Of a stretch of DNA of 64,000 bases, positions 24,536 to 33,289 are shown one piece after another (within the stretch, counting starts at the first letter, position 1; the number at the start of each line of letters is the position of its first letter). The stretch is from NCBI RefSeq assembly GCF_016598535.1, contig NZ_CP066779.1:3472001-3536000 (forward strand), written 5' to 3'. The position numbers and the translations under genes were made by a program. Below the pieces are notes generated by a model. The model was not told where the DNA came from. It searched no databases and worked only from the letters and a program-made list of their open reading frames with translations. This stretch comes from Rhodococcus sp. P-2 (GTDB taxonomy: Bacteria > Actinomycetota > Actinomycetes > Mycobacteriales > Mycobacteriaceae).

Positions 24536-27054
24536 GCATTCTCCTCTGATGACGAACCCGCATGTGCGAGTCGAAGTTCGAACAGTTCGGACGGTGAAAT
24601 GGGCATGGACGTGATCGAGATTCCTTCGGCGTCCTCGATGGCGGCCGCGATGACGGCGCTGGTCGGGATCACACCGGCTTCACCGGCGCCCTTCATTCCG
24701 AGTGGGTTGAGTCCCGACGGCGTGACGGTGTGATCCATCTCGAGCGAATCCGGCATCTCGGTGACGAACGGCATCAGGAAGTCCATGTACGACGCGTTGA
24801 GCATCTGGCCGTGCTCGTCGTAGACGATCCGCTCGTAGAGTGCGCCGCCGATACCCTGCGCGACGGCGCCCATGACCTGGCCTTCGACGATGCGGGGGTT
24901 GATCACGTTTCCGCAGTCGTGGATGACGACGTAACGACGGACAGTGATCTCGGCCGTCACGGGATCGGTTTCGACGATCGCCGCGTGCACTCCCGAAGCG
25001 AAGGTGGAACTGGGCGGCGAGTAGTAGCCGGTGGCTTCCAGGCCGGGCTGCTCACCCTCGGGAATCGGCGGCTTCGACATGTCCGTGTCGGTCTTGGCGA
25101 AACCGGTAGCCAGCTTCGACTCACGGTCGAATGCATATCGTAGCGGGTTCGACAGCACGGCAACAACACTCAGCGGCACGGATGTACCCTCCACGCCGGC
25201 CTCGGTGCCGATCTTGCACACGTGGCCTTCCCGGAGTTCCAGGTCGGTTTCCGGCAGATCCAGGATTCCGGACGCGATCTTCTTCGCCTTCTCCGCGACC
25301 ATCTGCGCCGCGACGTGGAAGGCCGAACCAGACATGACTGCACCACGCGAGGCGAAAGTGCCGACGGCATAACCGAACCGGCGGGTGTCACCGGTGACGA
25401 TCTCGACGTCGGAGACCTTGACTCCGAGGTCGTCCGCAACGATCTGGGCGAACGCGGTCTGGTGGCCTTGGCCCTGCGTCGTCAAGCCTGTTGCGGCCTT
25501 GACCTTTCCGGATGTCTCGACCACTACGTGCGCGCCTTCGTAGGGTCCGGGTCCGGTTCCCTCGACGTACGCACCGATACCGATGCCGACCGACCGCCCT
25601 TCGGCGCGAGCTTTCCTCTGGTACTCGGGAAATCCGTCCCAGTCGATGAGCTTCTTGAGCTTGTCGATGCCTGCCTGGTAGTCGCCCGTGTCGTAGATCA
25701 ACGGGCGTCCGTCCTGGAACATCAGGCCGAAGTCGTACGGCATGTCCTCGGGGCGAATGAAGTTCGCCTCCCGCACCGCGATCTTGTCCTTGTTCAAGTA
25801 CTTGGCGATGGCGTCCATGGATCGCTCCATCGCGAACACGGCCTGCGGACGTCCGGCACCGCGGTACGGGGTCACGATGACCGTGTTGGTGTACAGCGAA
25901 TAGGCGTTGACCCTGAACGACTTCGGCTTGTACGGCCCGAGAACCTGCGTCGCGGTGTTGATCATGACGATGATCCCGTACGGCAGGTAGGCACCATTGT
26001 CGTGCCAGAACGTGAAGTCGAACGCCAACAGGCGACCCTCGTCGTCGAATCCGATGTCGACCTTCTGGATCTGCCCACGCTCGTGCGCACTGGAGATGAA
26101 GTGCTCTCGGCGATCCTCGACCCACTTCACCTCACAGGAGATGCCGGCCTGGCCGAGGCGTCGAGCGGCCCACGTGATCATCACTTCTTCGGGCCACGGG
26201 TGAACGATCTTGACACCGAATCCACCGCCGACGTCGGGAGCGATGCAGTGAACCTTGTTCAGTGCCATACCCAGTCGCGCGGCAATGGCGGCGCGGGCGG
26301 AGGTGGATGTCTGGGTGGAGGTCCAGAACGTGAGGGTGTTCTCGTCGCCGTCCCAGCGTGCGTAGACACCCTTACCCTCCATCGGCATGGAAGCCGACCG
26401 CTCGATTTCGAGATCCAACGTCAGTCGGTGCGGCGCGGCGGCCAGTTCGGCATCGAGATCTCCGAACCCGTGCTGCAGGTGAGCGGCGACGTTGTCCGGA
26501 ACGTCGGCGTGGACGGCGTTGGCGGCGGTGCGAGCGACGTCGATCCCCACTACCGGCTTCAACGCCTCGTAGGTGACGTCGATCTTCGCGCACGCATCCT
26601 CGGCGATGTACCGGTTGTCGGCAACCACCATGGCGATAGCTTCTCCGACGTGCTTCACCTCGTCCTTGGCGAGGGGATACCCGTTGCGCGGAGCGATGAT
26701 TCCCGGATGCGGAATGAGCAGTGGCAGATTTTCTGCCATTTCCGGAGTGTCGGCCAGGAGATCTTCGTAGGTGTAGATGGCATGTACGCCAGGCACTTCC
26801 AGCGCCTGATCGATGTCGATGTCGATGATTCGCGCATGTGCATGCGGCGACCTGACGAATGCCGCGATCAGTGCGTTGTGGCCCAGATCGTCGAGATACC
26901 GCCCCTGACCGCTGAGCAGACGCGTATCTTCTTCACGCGGAATCGGTTTGCCGAAGAACTTGCCGTCGTCGGCAACCGAATGATCGGCCGTCGAATGATC
27001 GGTAGCGGGGTGCTTCGCCCCGTTGCGCTTTGCTGGTTTGACCGGAGTACTCAT
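24532..27054 (-). CDS. Molybdopterin-binding large subunit, xanthine dehydrogenase family (candidate uracil/thymine dehydrogenase)
   Basis: The 840-residue large subunit has an odd His/Asp/Ala-rich N-terminal tail, then the XDH family core: IAPDVGGGFGVKI, VIVTPYRGAGRPQAVFAMER (396-402 is the form II PYRGAGR motif) and MKGAGEAGVIPTS with the active-site Glu at about 792. The CO-dehydrogenase loop AYXCSFR is absent, so CO is an unlikely substrate even though many annotations say CoxL. Position beside two uracil permeases, barbiturase and XdhC suggests oxidation of uracil/thymine to barbiturate. Four-base overlaps couple it to the iron-sulfur and CoxG-like genes. Confidence 0.85.
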   Translation of the reverse strand: MSTPVKPAKRNGAKHPATDHSTADHSVADDGKFFGKPIPREEDTRLLSGQGRYLDDLGHNALIAAFVRSPHAHARIIDIDIDQALEVPGVHAIYTYEDLLADTPEMAENLPLLIPHPGIIAPRNGYPLAKDEVKHVGEAIAMVVADNRYIAEDACAKIDVTYEALKPVVGIDVARTAANAVHADVPDNVAAHLQHGFGDLDAELAAAPHRLTLDLEIERSASMPMEGKGVYARWDGDENTLTFWTSTQTSTSARAAIAARLGMALNKVHCIAPDVGGGFGVKIVHPWPEEVMITWAARRLGQAGISCEVKWVEDRREHFISSAHERGQIQKVDIGFDDEGRLLAFDFTFWHDNGAYLPYGIIVMINTATQVLGPYKPKSFRVNAYSLYTNTVIVTPYRGAGRPQAVFAMERSMDAIAKYLNKDKIAVREANFIRPEDMPYDFGLMFQDGRPLIYDTGDYQAGIDKLKKLIDWDGFPEYQRKARAEGRSVGIGIGAYVEGTGPGPYEGAHVVVETSGKVKAATGLTTQGQGHQTAFAQIVADDLGVKVSDVEIVTGDTRRFGYAVGTFASRGAVMSGSAFHVAAQMVAEKAKKIASGILDLPETDLELREGHVCKIGTEAGVEGTSVPLSVVAVLSNPLRYAFDRESKLATGFAKTDTDMSKPPIPEGEQPGLEATGYYSPPSSTFASGVHAAIVETDPVTAEITVRRYVVIHDCGNVINPRIVEGQVMGAVAQGIGGALYERIVYDEHGQMLNASYMDFLMPFVTEMPDSLEMDHTVTPSGLNPLGMKGAGEAGVIPTSAVIAAAIEDAEGISITSMPISPSELFELRLAHAGSSSEENA

Positions 27055-27695
27055 GCTTTACCCGCCCGTCCTCCGACGGGATTCGTCGTTCCCCGCACCT
27101 TGCGATCCAACGCCTCCCGAGTGGACGCGTCGTCGATTCCGAGTGGGAACTGTCCGGCTCGTTCACGCTTGATCTCGGCTGCGCGCAGAACCGACGCCCT
27201 GATGTTCTGGTATCCCGTACAACGGCAGAGGTTTCCGGCTATCGCGTCCGTTGCTTCCTCACGCGTGGGATTGGGGTTCTCCTCGAGAAACGCCGCGATG
27301 GTCGTCACGAATCCCGGTGTGCAGAATCCGCACTGCAAGCCGTGACAATCCTTGAACGCCTGCTGAACCGGATGCAAAGTACCGTCCGGCTCGACGAGGC
27401 CTTCGACGGTCGTGATCGATCGACCTTCGAGGCTGGCGGCGAGGACGAGGCACGATCGCACCGGCTTTCCGTCGAGCAGCACGGTGCACGCACCACACAC
27501 GCCGTGTTCACAACCGACGTGCGTTCCCGTCTTACGGAGGTGGTGACGAATGGCATCCGAAGCCAGAGTGCGGGAGGGAAGAACGACGGTGCTCGTCACC
27601 TCGTTGAGCGTGAACGTCACGGCCACATGGTGTTCACCGGTATCTGCTGCCAACTCGGCAAGTTGATCATCGATGGAGCGATCGTTTTTGGACAT
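27051..27695 (-). CDS. Two-[2Fe-2S] small subunit of the molybdenum hydroxylase
   Basis: The 214-residue subunit has the plant-type ferredoxin cluster in CEHGVCGACTVLLDG and a partner Cys in RSCLVLAA, then the second cluster with CGFCTPGFVTTIAAF and CRCTGYQNIRAS. It passes electrons from the molybdenum site to FAD. I chose the ATG at 27695 with AGGAAAG eight bases upstream; GTG codons at 27704 and 27701 are also open. The N- and C-terminal extensions (about 25 and 35 residues) are longer than in most family members. Confidence 0.92.
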   Translation of the reverse strand: MSKNDRSIDDQLAELAADTGEHHVAVTFTLNEVTSTVVLPSRTLASDAIRHHLRKTGTHVGCEHGVCGACTVLLDGKPVRSCLVLAASLEGRSITTVEGLVEPDGTLHPVQQAFKDCHGLQCGFCTPGFVTTIAAFLEENPNPTREEATDAIAGNLCRCTGYQNIRASVLRAAEIKRERAGQFPLGIDDASTREALDRKVRGTTNPVGGRAGKA

Positions 27696-27697
27696 AG

Positions 27698-28600
27698 TCA
27701 CCACTTTCCTGCCAGTACTGCGTTCTCACTGAGAGCGTCCGTTGCTGCCGCGAAGCCGACCCGCGCCGTGAGCGCGGACACCAACTGCGAGCGGTACGCC
27801 GCCGTCCCGTGAATGTCTGCCTCGGTATCTATCTGCGCGCGGGCGCATTCTCCGAGAGTGCGCCATCGCGGGTCTCGCTGATCCGTCGCCGACGCCCCCG
27901 CCAGCACGTCCGTGTAGTCCACGACCTGACCCAACTCTCCGGCGGACACGTACGTCATGTGTGCTTCGGCCACCAGTCCGTCGACCACGCGAATCCGGGC
28001 GACGACGCCGACCAGTGCGTAGTCACCGTGACGACGCGCGATCTCGTCGATGGCGGTTCCCACGCCGGGCTCGGCGGCCGGCACCGACACCGACACCGCG
28101 ATCTCGTCCGATTCCAGGCTCGACTCGAGAGGACCGGCGAAGAGATCCGTCGACGCGATCTCGCGGGTGCCACGCACCGACTGGACGGTCACGCTGCCCC
28201 CGAGCAGTGTCAGGACTGCCGGCATCTCCGCCGACGGGTCGGCGTGGACGATGGAGCCGACGCTCGTCCCGCGGTTACGGATCGCGGGGTGCGCTACCAA
28301 CTGCAGAGCACGGTTCAGTAGCGGCTGAACTCGACGAGCACCTTCGTCAGCCGCCAGCACCGAGTGCGTGGCCAAGGCCTGGAACCGCACTCCTGTGTCT
28401 TCGGACGAGGTCACCGAAGCGAGGTTCGGGATCGATCCGATGTCGACGATGTGGGCGGGGGCGGCGAGGCGCATGGACAGCAGCGGCACAAGCGACTGCC
28501 CGCCGGCGAGCACCTTCCCCTCGTGAGAGACCTCGGAGAGGATTCGGCACGCGTCCTCGACCGAGGACGGTCGGTGATAAGTCAGCGGCGACGGTTTCAT
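27698..28600 (-). CDS. FAD-binding middle subunit of the molybdenum hydroxylase
   Basis: The 300-residue subunit has the two FAD-contact regions of the CoxM/XdhB family: GKVLAGGQSLVPLLSMRLAA near residue 30 and AIRNRGTSVGSIVHADPSAE near residue 105, plus the C-terminal AYRSQLVSALTARV typical of these subunits. It is the first gene of the four-gene operon, in the order medium, small, large, CoxG-like. AGGATTG precedes the ATG. Confidence 0.92.
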   Translation of the reverse strand: MKPSPLTYHRPSSVEDACRILSEVSHEGKVLAGGQSLVPLLSMRLAAPAHIVDIGSIPNLASVTSSEDTGVRFQALATHSVLAADEGARRVQPLLNRALQLVAHPAIRNRGTSVGSIVHADPSAEMPAVLTLLGGSVTVQSVRGTREIASTDLFAGPLESSLESDEIAVSVSVPAAEPGVGTAIDEIARRHGDYALVGVVARIRVVDGLVAEAHMTYVSAGELGQVVDYTDVLAGASATDQRDPRWRTLGECARAQIDTEADIHGTAAYRSQLVSALTARVGFAAATDALSENAVLAGKW

Positions 28601-28644
28601 TACTCAATCCTGCCTCTATGAGTCACTTCACGTTTTGTGCAGAT

Positions 28645-28658
28645 GTGACAACGGTCAC
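28645..28658. promoter_or_regulatory. Dyad in the promoter region of the molybdenum hydroxylase operon
   Basis: GTGAC-AACG-GTCAC lies in the 89 bases between the FAD-subunit start and the first uracil permease stop, the only place for that operon's promoter. It may bind a regulator. No clear -35/-10 pair was found. Confidence 0.3.
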
Positions 28659-28689
28659 GGGCCATACCTGGCATACATTCAACTTGGCA

Positions 28690-30129
28690 TCACGTGAGCT
28701 GCGCCACGGGCTCTTCCTGTTCGTCATCTGACGCATTCGCCCCCGGGGTCGTGCTCGGCCGTCGGCCGGACGTGGGCCGGTTCAGTTCGGGGTTCCAGGA
28801 CCCTACGAGCTGGCAGAAGTGGTACATCACGATCACGACGATGGTGCCGAGCGCGATGCCTCCGAGCGAGAAGGTGTCACTGAACTTCAGAGCCGTATCG
28901 CCGATACCGATGATCAGGCCGGCGGCGATCGGCATCAGATTCAGCGGATTCCCGAAGTCGACACCGTTCTCTTTCCAGATCTTGGCGCCGAGCAGACCGA
29001 TCATGCCGAACAGAACCACAAGAATTCCGCCGAGAACGCCGCCGGGCGTCGCTGCCATGACTGCTCCGAACTTGGGCGAGAAGCCGAGCAGGATCGCGAT
29101 GAAACCGGCAATCACGTACGCGGCGGTCGAGTACACCCGGGTCGCTGCCATGACACCGATGTTCTCGGCGTGTGTCGTCGTGGGGGAGCCGCCTACTGCG
29201 CTGGCGATGGCGGTGGCAAAACCGTCACCGGCAATTGCGCGTCCGATGTACGGGTCGAGATCGTCGCCCGTGATCTCTGCGACTGCCTTGACGTGGCCGG
29301 CGTTTTCCGCGACCAGTGCGATGACACCGGGAAGGACCAGGACGATGAACGTGAGGCTGAACGAGGGAGCGTGGATGCCGACGATTCCGTTGGCTTCGTC
29401 CGAGAACGGCGGCAGGCCGAACCAGGACGCCGAGTGCACCGAATCCCAGTTGACACGAAAGTGCTCGGTGGGTGCGCCACTACCACTGGCGGACGTGATC
29501 GGACCGGAGACCCGGTCCAGGACCCATGAGAAGATGTAACCGAAAACCAGCGCGACCAGAATGGCGATACGTCCCAGGAAACCGCGTAGCGCAACGCTCA
29601 TCACGATCAGTGCCACCATCACGATCAGTGCCACCCACTGGTCCTGCGGCCAGTACAGCCCCGCGACAACCGGCGCCAGGTTGAAACCGATCAACATCAC
29701 CACTGCGCCGGTGACCACCGGCGGTAGCGCTTTACCGATGACGCCACCGCCGAGAAAGTGGATGGCGATACCGACGAATCCCAGAACCAACCCCGACACC
29801 AGAATCGCACCGGTCACTTCCGCCGTCGTTCCGCCCTGGGCACGAATAGCGGCGACACCGCCGACAAAGGCCGCGGACGTACCGAGGTAACTGGGGACGT
29901 GCCCCTTGACCACCAGGAGGAAGAAGAGCGTACAAAATCCCGACATCATCACGGCAAGTTGAGGATTGAGGCCCATGATGATCGGGAACACGAACGTCGC
30001 GCCGAACATCGACACGACATGTTGACCACCCAACCCGATGGTTCTCGCCCAACTGAGTCGCTCGCCGGGAGCAACCACTTCACCGGGCCCGATGTTCTTC
30101 CCATCTCCGTGCAACGTCCAGATCGGCAT
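28690..30129 (-). CDS. NCS2-family uracil permease, first copy
   Basis: The 479-residue permease has about 12-14 membrane segments. It shows QHVVSMFGATFVFPIIMGLN and the NCS2 signature region SPTTTHAENIGVMAATRVYS, with His where the second copy and most family members have Tyr (TTYAENIG). I chose the ATG at 30129, which has GAAAGG upstream; the frame is open further but outside the family. It is nearly the same protein as the copy ending at 40133, differing mainly at the C-terminus. It would import uracil, thymine or barbiturate for the neighbouring enzymes. Confidence 0.92.
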   Translation of the reverse strand: MPIWTLHGDGKNIGPGEVVAPGERLSWARTIGLGGQHVVSMFGATFVFPIIMGLNPQLAVMMSGFCTLFFLLVVKGHVPSYLGTSAAFVGGVAAIRAQGGTTAEVTGAILVSGLVLGFVGIAIHFLGGGVIGKALPPVVTGAVVMLIGFNLAPVVAGLYWPQDQWVALIVMVALIVMSVALRGFLGRIAILVALVFGYIFSWVLDRVSGPITSASGSGAPTEHFRVNWDSVHSASWFGLPPFSDEANGIVGIHAPSFSLTFIVLVLPGVIALVAENAGHVKAVAEITGDDLDPYIGRAIAGDGFATAIASAVGGSPTTTHAENIGVMAATRVYSTAAYVIAGFIAILLGFSPKFGAVMAATPGGVLGGILVVLFGMIGLLGAKIWKENGVDFGNPLNLMPIAAGLIIGIGDTALKFSDTFSLGGIALGTIVVIVMYHFCQLVGSWNPELNRPTSGRRPSTTPGANASDDEQEEPVAQLT

Positions 30130-30275
30130 GACGAGACCTTTCGCGAAGGAGGAAGGTGTTCGAAATGCTTTGTGCCCCAGCTCACAAACACCGTGTCTGG
30201 AGTGAAACGCTAATACAGCACCAAGATTTGGACGTGATGACAATCTGCCAGAACCCGCTCACCGAGATTGGCAAC
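30130..30275 (-). repeat. Duplicated permease upstream region, copy 1
   Basis: This 5' region shares long blocks with 41567-41713 upstream of the second permease, including GGAGTGAAACGCTA, TACAGC, GACGTGATGACAATCTGCCA, GAACCCGC and GATTGGCAA. TGCCA and TGGCA half-sites about 20 bases apart recur in both. Such conservation in non-coding sequence suggests a shared promoter and a PucR-type operator. Confidence 0.7.
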
Positions 30276-30280
30276 AATGG

Positions 30281-30400
30281 TGACAGATGATGCGGGCAGG
30301 GGTCATCGTCAGTGCTGGAGACAGTTTCGACGAAAATTGGGACCACGATAGGACGGGCCCCAACATTTTCGTCGGCTTAATGATTCCGTAACACGATGTC
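30281..30400 (-). pseudogene. Decayed C-terminal tail of a PucR-family gene
   Basis: On the minus strand this 120-base stretch aligns in frame with the last 40 codons of the intact PucR gene at 41715-43358. YGIIKPTKMLGP stands against YRVVKLEKMLGP, and SPALTMTPARIICH against SLALKITAMRGINH. The stop codon is lost (TAA to CCA on the coding strand), and no upstream coding part remains; the aminotransferase gene ends 22 bases away. It is best read as a remnant of an ancestral pucR-permease duplication. Confidence 0.75.
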
Positions 30401-30421
30401 TGTCAACGGAAAACGAGGTAC

Positions 30422-31645
30422 CTAACCGAGGGCTGCGAGGATCCCTGCTGCCATCTCCGCGACCTGATCATCGGTCATCACGAACGTCGGCGAAATCTGC
30501 ATCGCACCCTGACCCGCAGCACGCCCCGAAATACCGTGCTCACGCAACGTCTTCACGAACGGCAACGCCTCAGCCGGATCAGCCAACTGCACCGCAGCGA
30601 CCGCACCGAGCCCACTACGAACCTCCGCCACCCGCGGATGCTCGGCCAACGGCTGCAGATGCGTATGCAACGACGCCTCCAAACGCTTCGACTCCCCGAG
30701 CAAATTCTCACGCTCGACAATGTCGAGGTTCGCCATCGCCGCCGCAGCAGCACCGGCATGCCCGCCGTACGTGTAACCATGACGCCACCACGAACCCGCA
30801 TAAAACGGCTCCGCCACCCGCGGCGCGATGAACACCGCACCCATCGGAACATAACCCGACGTCAAACCCTTTGCCGTGGTCATCATGTCAGGCTGCAAAT
30901 CGAAACGAGTGGACGCGAACCACTCACCGCCGATACGACCGAAACCGGTCACCACCTCGTCGACGACAAACAGAATGTCGTGCTCACGGCAGATGTCACG
31001 CACCTCCGCCAGATACCCCTCCGGCGGAAGATACACCCCACCCGCACCGATGATCGGCTCCGCGAAGAACGCCGCGATCTTGTTCGCACCGACCCGCTCG
31101 ATCAACTCGAGCAGACTTTTCGCATCATCCCAACCGACCGTCGCCGCATCCGCCATCAGCTCGCCGTAACCCTCACGGTTCACCGGAATACCCGCCAGAG
31201 CCGTTCCCGCAACATGCATTCCGTGATACGCCTTCTGACGACCGACAATGATCGCCTTCTCCGGCTGCCCCACCTCATGCCAATACCGACGAGCGAGCTT
31301 CGCCGCAGTGTCCACCGAATCCGAACCACCCGAAGTGAAGAAGATCTTGCTCCCGGCAACCGGCGCGATCGTCGCCAACCGCTCCGCCAACACCTGCGTG
31401 GTCTCGGGAACAAAATCACCGAAGTTGGAGAAATGAGCGATCTTCGACAACTGAGCCGCCACCGCGTCCGCGATCTCCGTGCGCCCGTGCCCGACATTGG
31501 TGAACCACAGGCCCGCCGTCGCATCCAGATACCGAGTGCCCTCGCGGTCCCAGATGTACGCGCCCTCACCGCGAGAGACGACAAAAGCGCCGTTCTTCTC
31601 CACAGCGCCCATGTCCGCGAACCCGTGCCACAATGCCGAAGCCAT
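30422..31645 (-). CDS. Class III PLP-dependent aminotransferase
   Basis: The 407-residue enzyme has PLP-site landmarks: FFTSGGSDSVDTAAKLARR, FVVDEVVTGFGRIGGEW (Asp229) and MMTTAKGLTSGYVPMG with the Schiff-base Lys259. It resembles omega-amino acid or beta-alanine:pyruvate transaminases. GGAGAG precedes the ATG. It is last in the operon barbiturase-amidase-aminotransferase, with a 40-base gap after the amidase. The classic oxidative pathway to malonate and urea has no need of a transaminase, so a role for malonate semialdehyde/beta-alanine is only a guess. Confidence 0.9.
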   Translation of the reverse strand: MASALWHGFADMGAVEKNGAFVVSRGEGAYIWDREGTRYLDATAGLWFTNVGHGRTEIADAVAAQLSKIAHFSNFGDFVPETTQVLAERLATIAPVAGSKIFFTSGGSDSVDTAAKLARRYWHEVGQPEKAIIVGRQKAYHGMHVAGTALAGIPVNREGYGELMADAATVGWDDAKSLLELIERVGANKIAAFFAEPIIGAGGVYLPPEGYLAEVRDICREHDILFVVDEVVTGFGRIGGEWFASTRFDLQPDMMTTAKGLTSGYVPMGAVFIAPRVAEPFYAGSWWRHGYTYGGHAGAAAAAMANLDIVERENLLGESKRLEASLHTHLQPLAEHPRVAEVRSGLGAVAAVQLADPAEALPFVKTLREHGISGRAAGQGAMQISPTFVMTDDQVAEMAAGILAALG

Positions 31646-31685
31646 CGTCGTTCTCTCCCAACTGGATACGTTCGAAATAGATGAG

Positions 31686-33164
31686 TCAGTTCACGCGGAG
31701 TGCGGGCGGAAGAACCCGCTCGACCCACTGGGTTGCCTGCTCGAATGCGTAGGCGAGTTGGAGTACGTCCACGTCGGCGCCGTGCCGACCGATGATCTGG
31801 ATACCCATGGGGAGCGAACGATCGTCGAAGCCGACCGGCATCCCCGCAACCGGAACTCCGGCCATCGTCCAGGGAACAACCGTCTCCATCCACCGGTGAT
31901 ACGTGTCCATCGACCGCCCGTCGACGGTCTCGGGCCAGTGAGTGTTCTTGTCGAAAGGAAACACCTGAGCACTCGGCGCGAGAATGTAGTCGTACGTTTC
32001 GAACATCTTGGTAACGGCCGACAGCCAGCCGTTGCGGGCCTCGGCAGCCTTGGTCACGTCGAGCGCCGAGAGTGTGACGGCATGCTCGAGTTCCCACAAC
32101 AGTTCGGGCTTCATCAACTCACGCAAGCTCGGGTCGTTGTACTGATCGATCAAGCCGAGCTGCGCCCACCAACGCCATCGCAAGAACAGTTGCCAGATGT
32201 CCTCGGGTTTGAAGTCGGGAAGCGCCGCCTCGACGCGGCATCCCAACTGTTCGAAGACCTCGAACGAGGATTCACACAACTCGAGAACTCCAGGTTCGGT
32301 TGCCAGGTAACCGTTCCAGTCACCGACCCATGCGATCCGAGAGCCTTTCAGATCACGTGCGAGGCTTTCGGTGAACACAGCGGGATCCTCACGAATCCCC
32401 AGCGGTGCATAAGCATCCGGCCCTGCCATCGTGGAGAGCAGGTGAGCCACATCGGTGACGGTTCGGCCCATCGGGCCTACAACCGCGCCCTGCGCGATCC
32501 ATCCCGTCTCCGGTATCCGACCCCACGATGGTCGAAACCCCACGACGTTGTTGAACGCCGACGGGTTTCGGAGCGAACCCATGTAATCGCTTCCGTCAGC
32601 GACCGGCAGCATGCGAAGCGCCAGCGACGCTGCGGCGCCTCCGCTGCTACCGCCGGCAGTGCGCGAATTGTCGTACGGAGACACCGTAGTACCCCACACC
32701 GGGTTGTACGTCTGGGATCCGAGCCCGAACTCCGGGGTGTTCGTCTTGCCGATCACAATGGCACCGGCAGACTTGATCCGCTTGACGAACAGGTCGTCCT
32801 CTTCGGCGATTCGGTCCGCGAACATCGGCGACCCGGAGGTGAACGGCAGACCCTTGGCTGCCGAAAGATCCTTCACTGCATGCGGAAACCCGTGCATCCA
32901 ACCGAGATACTGCCCACTCGCCAACTGCGAATCACGCTCGCGCGCCTCCGCCGTCAACGCTTCCCGATCCCGCAAGGCAACTATCGCGTTCACCGCCGGG
33001 TTATGTGCTTCGATCTGGTCGAGGAAGCTGTCCATCACCTCGACACATGACACTTCACGCCTGCGTATCAGACCACTGAGCGTGACCGCATCGGCCATGA
33101 CGAGCTCGCGATTTTCGGGCGCACCGGAAACGCTCTCGTCGACAGGGTCAGCAGCATGAACCAT
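31686..33164 (-). CDS. Amidase-signature enzyme, candidate ureidomalonase
   Basis: The 492-residue amidase has the full Ser-cisSer-Lys triad: Lys98 in HAVKDLSA, Ser173 in AGGSSGGAAAS and nucleophile Ser197 in DYMGSLRNPS. I chose the ATG at 33164, preceded by AAAGGA. It lies between barbiturase and the aminotransferase in one operon. In the known pathway barbiturase yields ureidomalonate, which ureidomalonase splits into malonate and urea; this gene's position makes it the natural candidate. The family is broad, so the substrate is inferred from context only. Confidence 0.85.
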   Translation of the reverse strand: MVHAADPVDESVSGAPENRELVMADAVTLSGLIRRREVSCVEVMDSFLDQIEAHNPAVNAIVALRDREALTAEARERDSQLASGQYLGWMHGFPHAVKDLSAAKGLPFTSGSPMFADRIAEEDDLFVKRIKSAGAIVIGKTNTPEFGLGSQTYNPVWGTTVSPYDNSRTAGGSSGGAAASLALRMLPVADGSDYMGSLRNPSAFNNVVGFRPSWGRIPETGWIAQGAVVGPMGRTVTDVAHLLSTMAGPDAYAPLGIREDPAVFTESLARDLKGSRIAWVGDWNGYLATEPGVLELCESSFEVFEQLGCRVEAALPDFKPEDIWQLFLRWRWWAQLGLIDQYNDPSLRELMKPELLWELEHAVTLSALDVTKAAEARNGWLSAVTKMFETYDYILAPSAQVFPFDKNTHWPETVDGRSMDTYHRWMETVVPWTMAGVPVAGMPVGFDDRSLPMGIQIIGRHGADVDVLQLAYAFEQATQWVERVLPPALRVN

Positions 33165-33289
33165 CGTGAATCCTTTCAAGCAGTGAAGTGGGGTGCGCCG
33201 GAGCGGACTCGCCGCCACCGGCAACTGATTCGAGGACGAATTACCGGTGGCGGCGCGACTGTCGAGGTTTCCAGCGAGGTTCTTGCCTG

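Noticed and set aside
22059-27345. Long plus-strand open frames (500-700 codons) opposite hyuA and the molybdenum hydroxylase large subunit
   Set aside because: They are antisense shadows from GC-rich codon use; the minus-strand genes have full family motifs, operon overlaps and ribosome sites, while these have none.
24532-28600. CO dehydrogenase operon
   Set aside because: The large subunit lacks the AYXCSFR active-site loop and carries the form II PYRGAGR motif; genomic context is pyrimidine breakdown.
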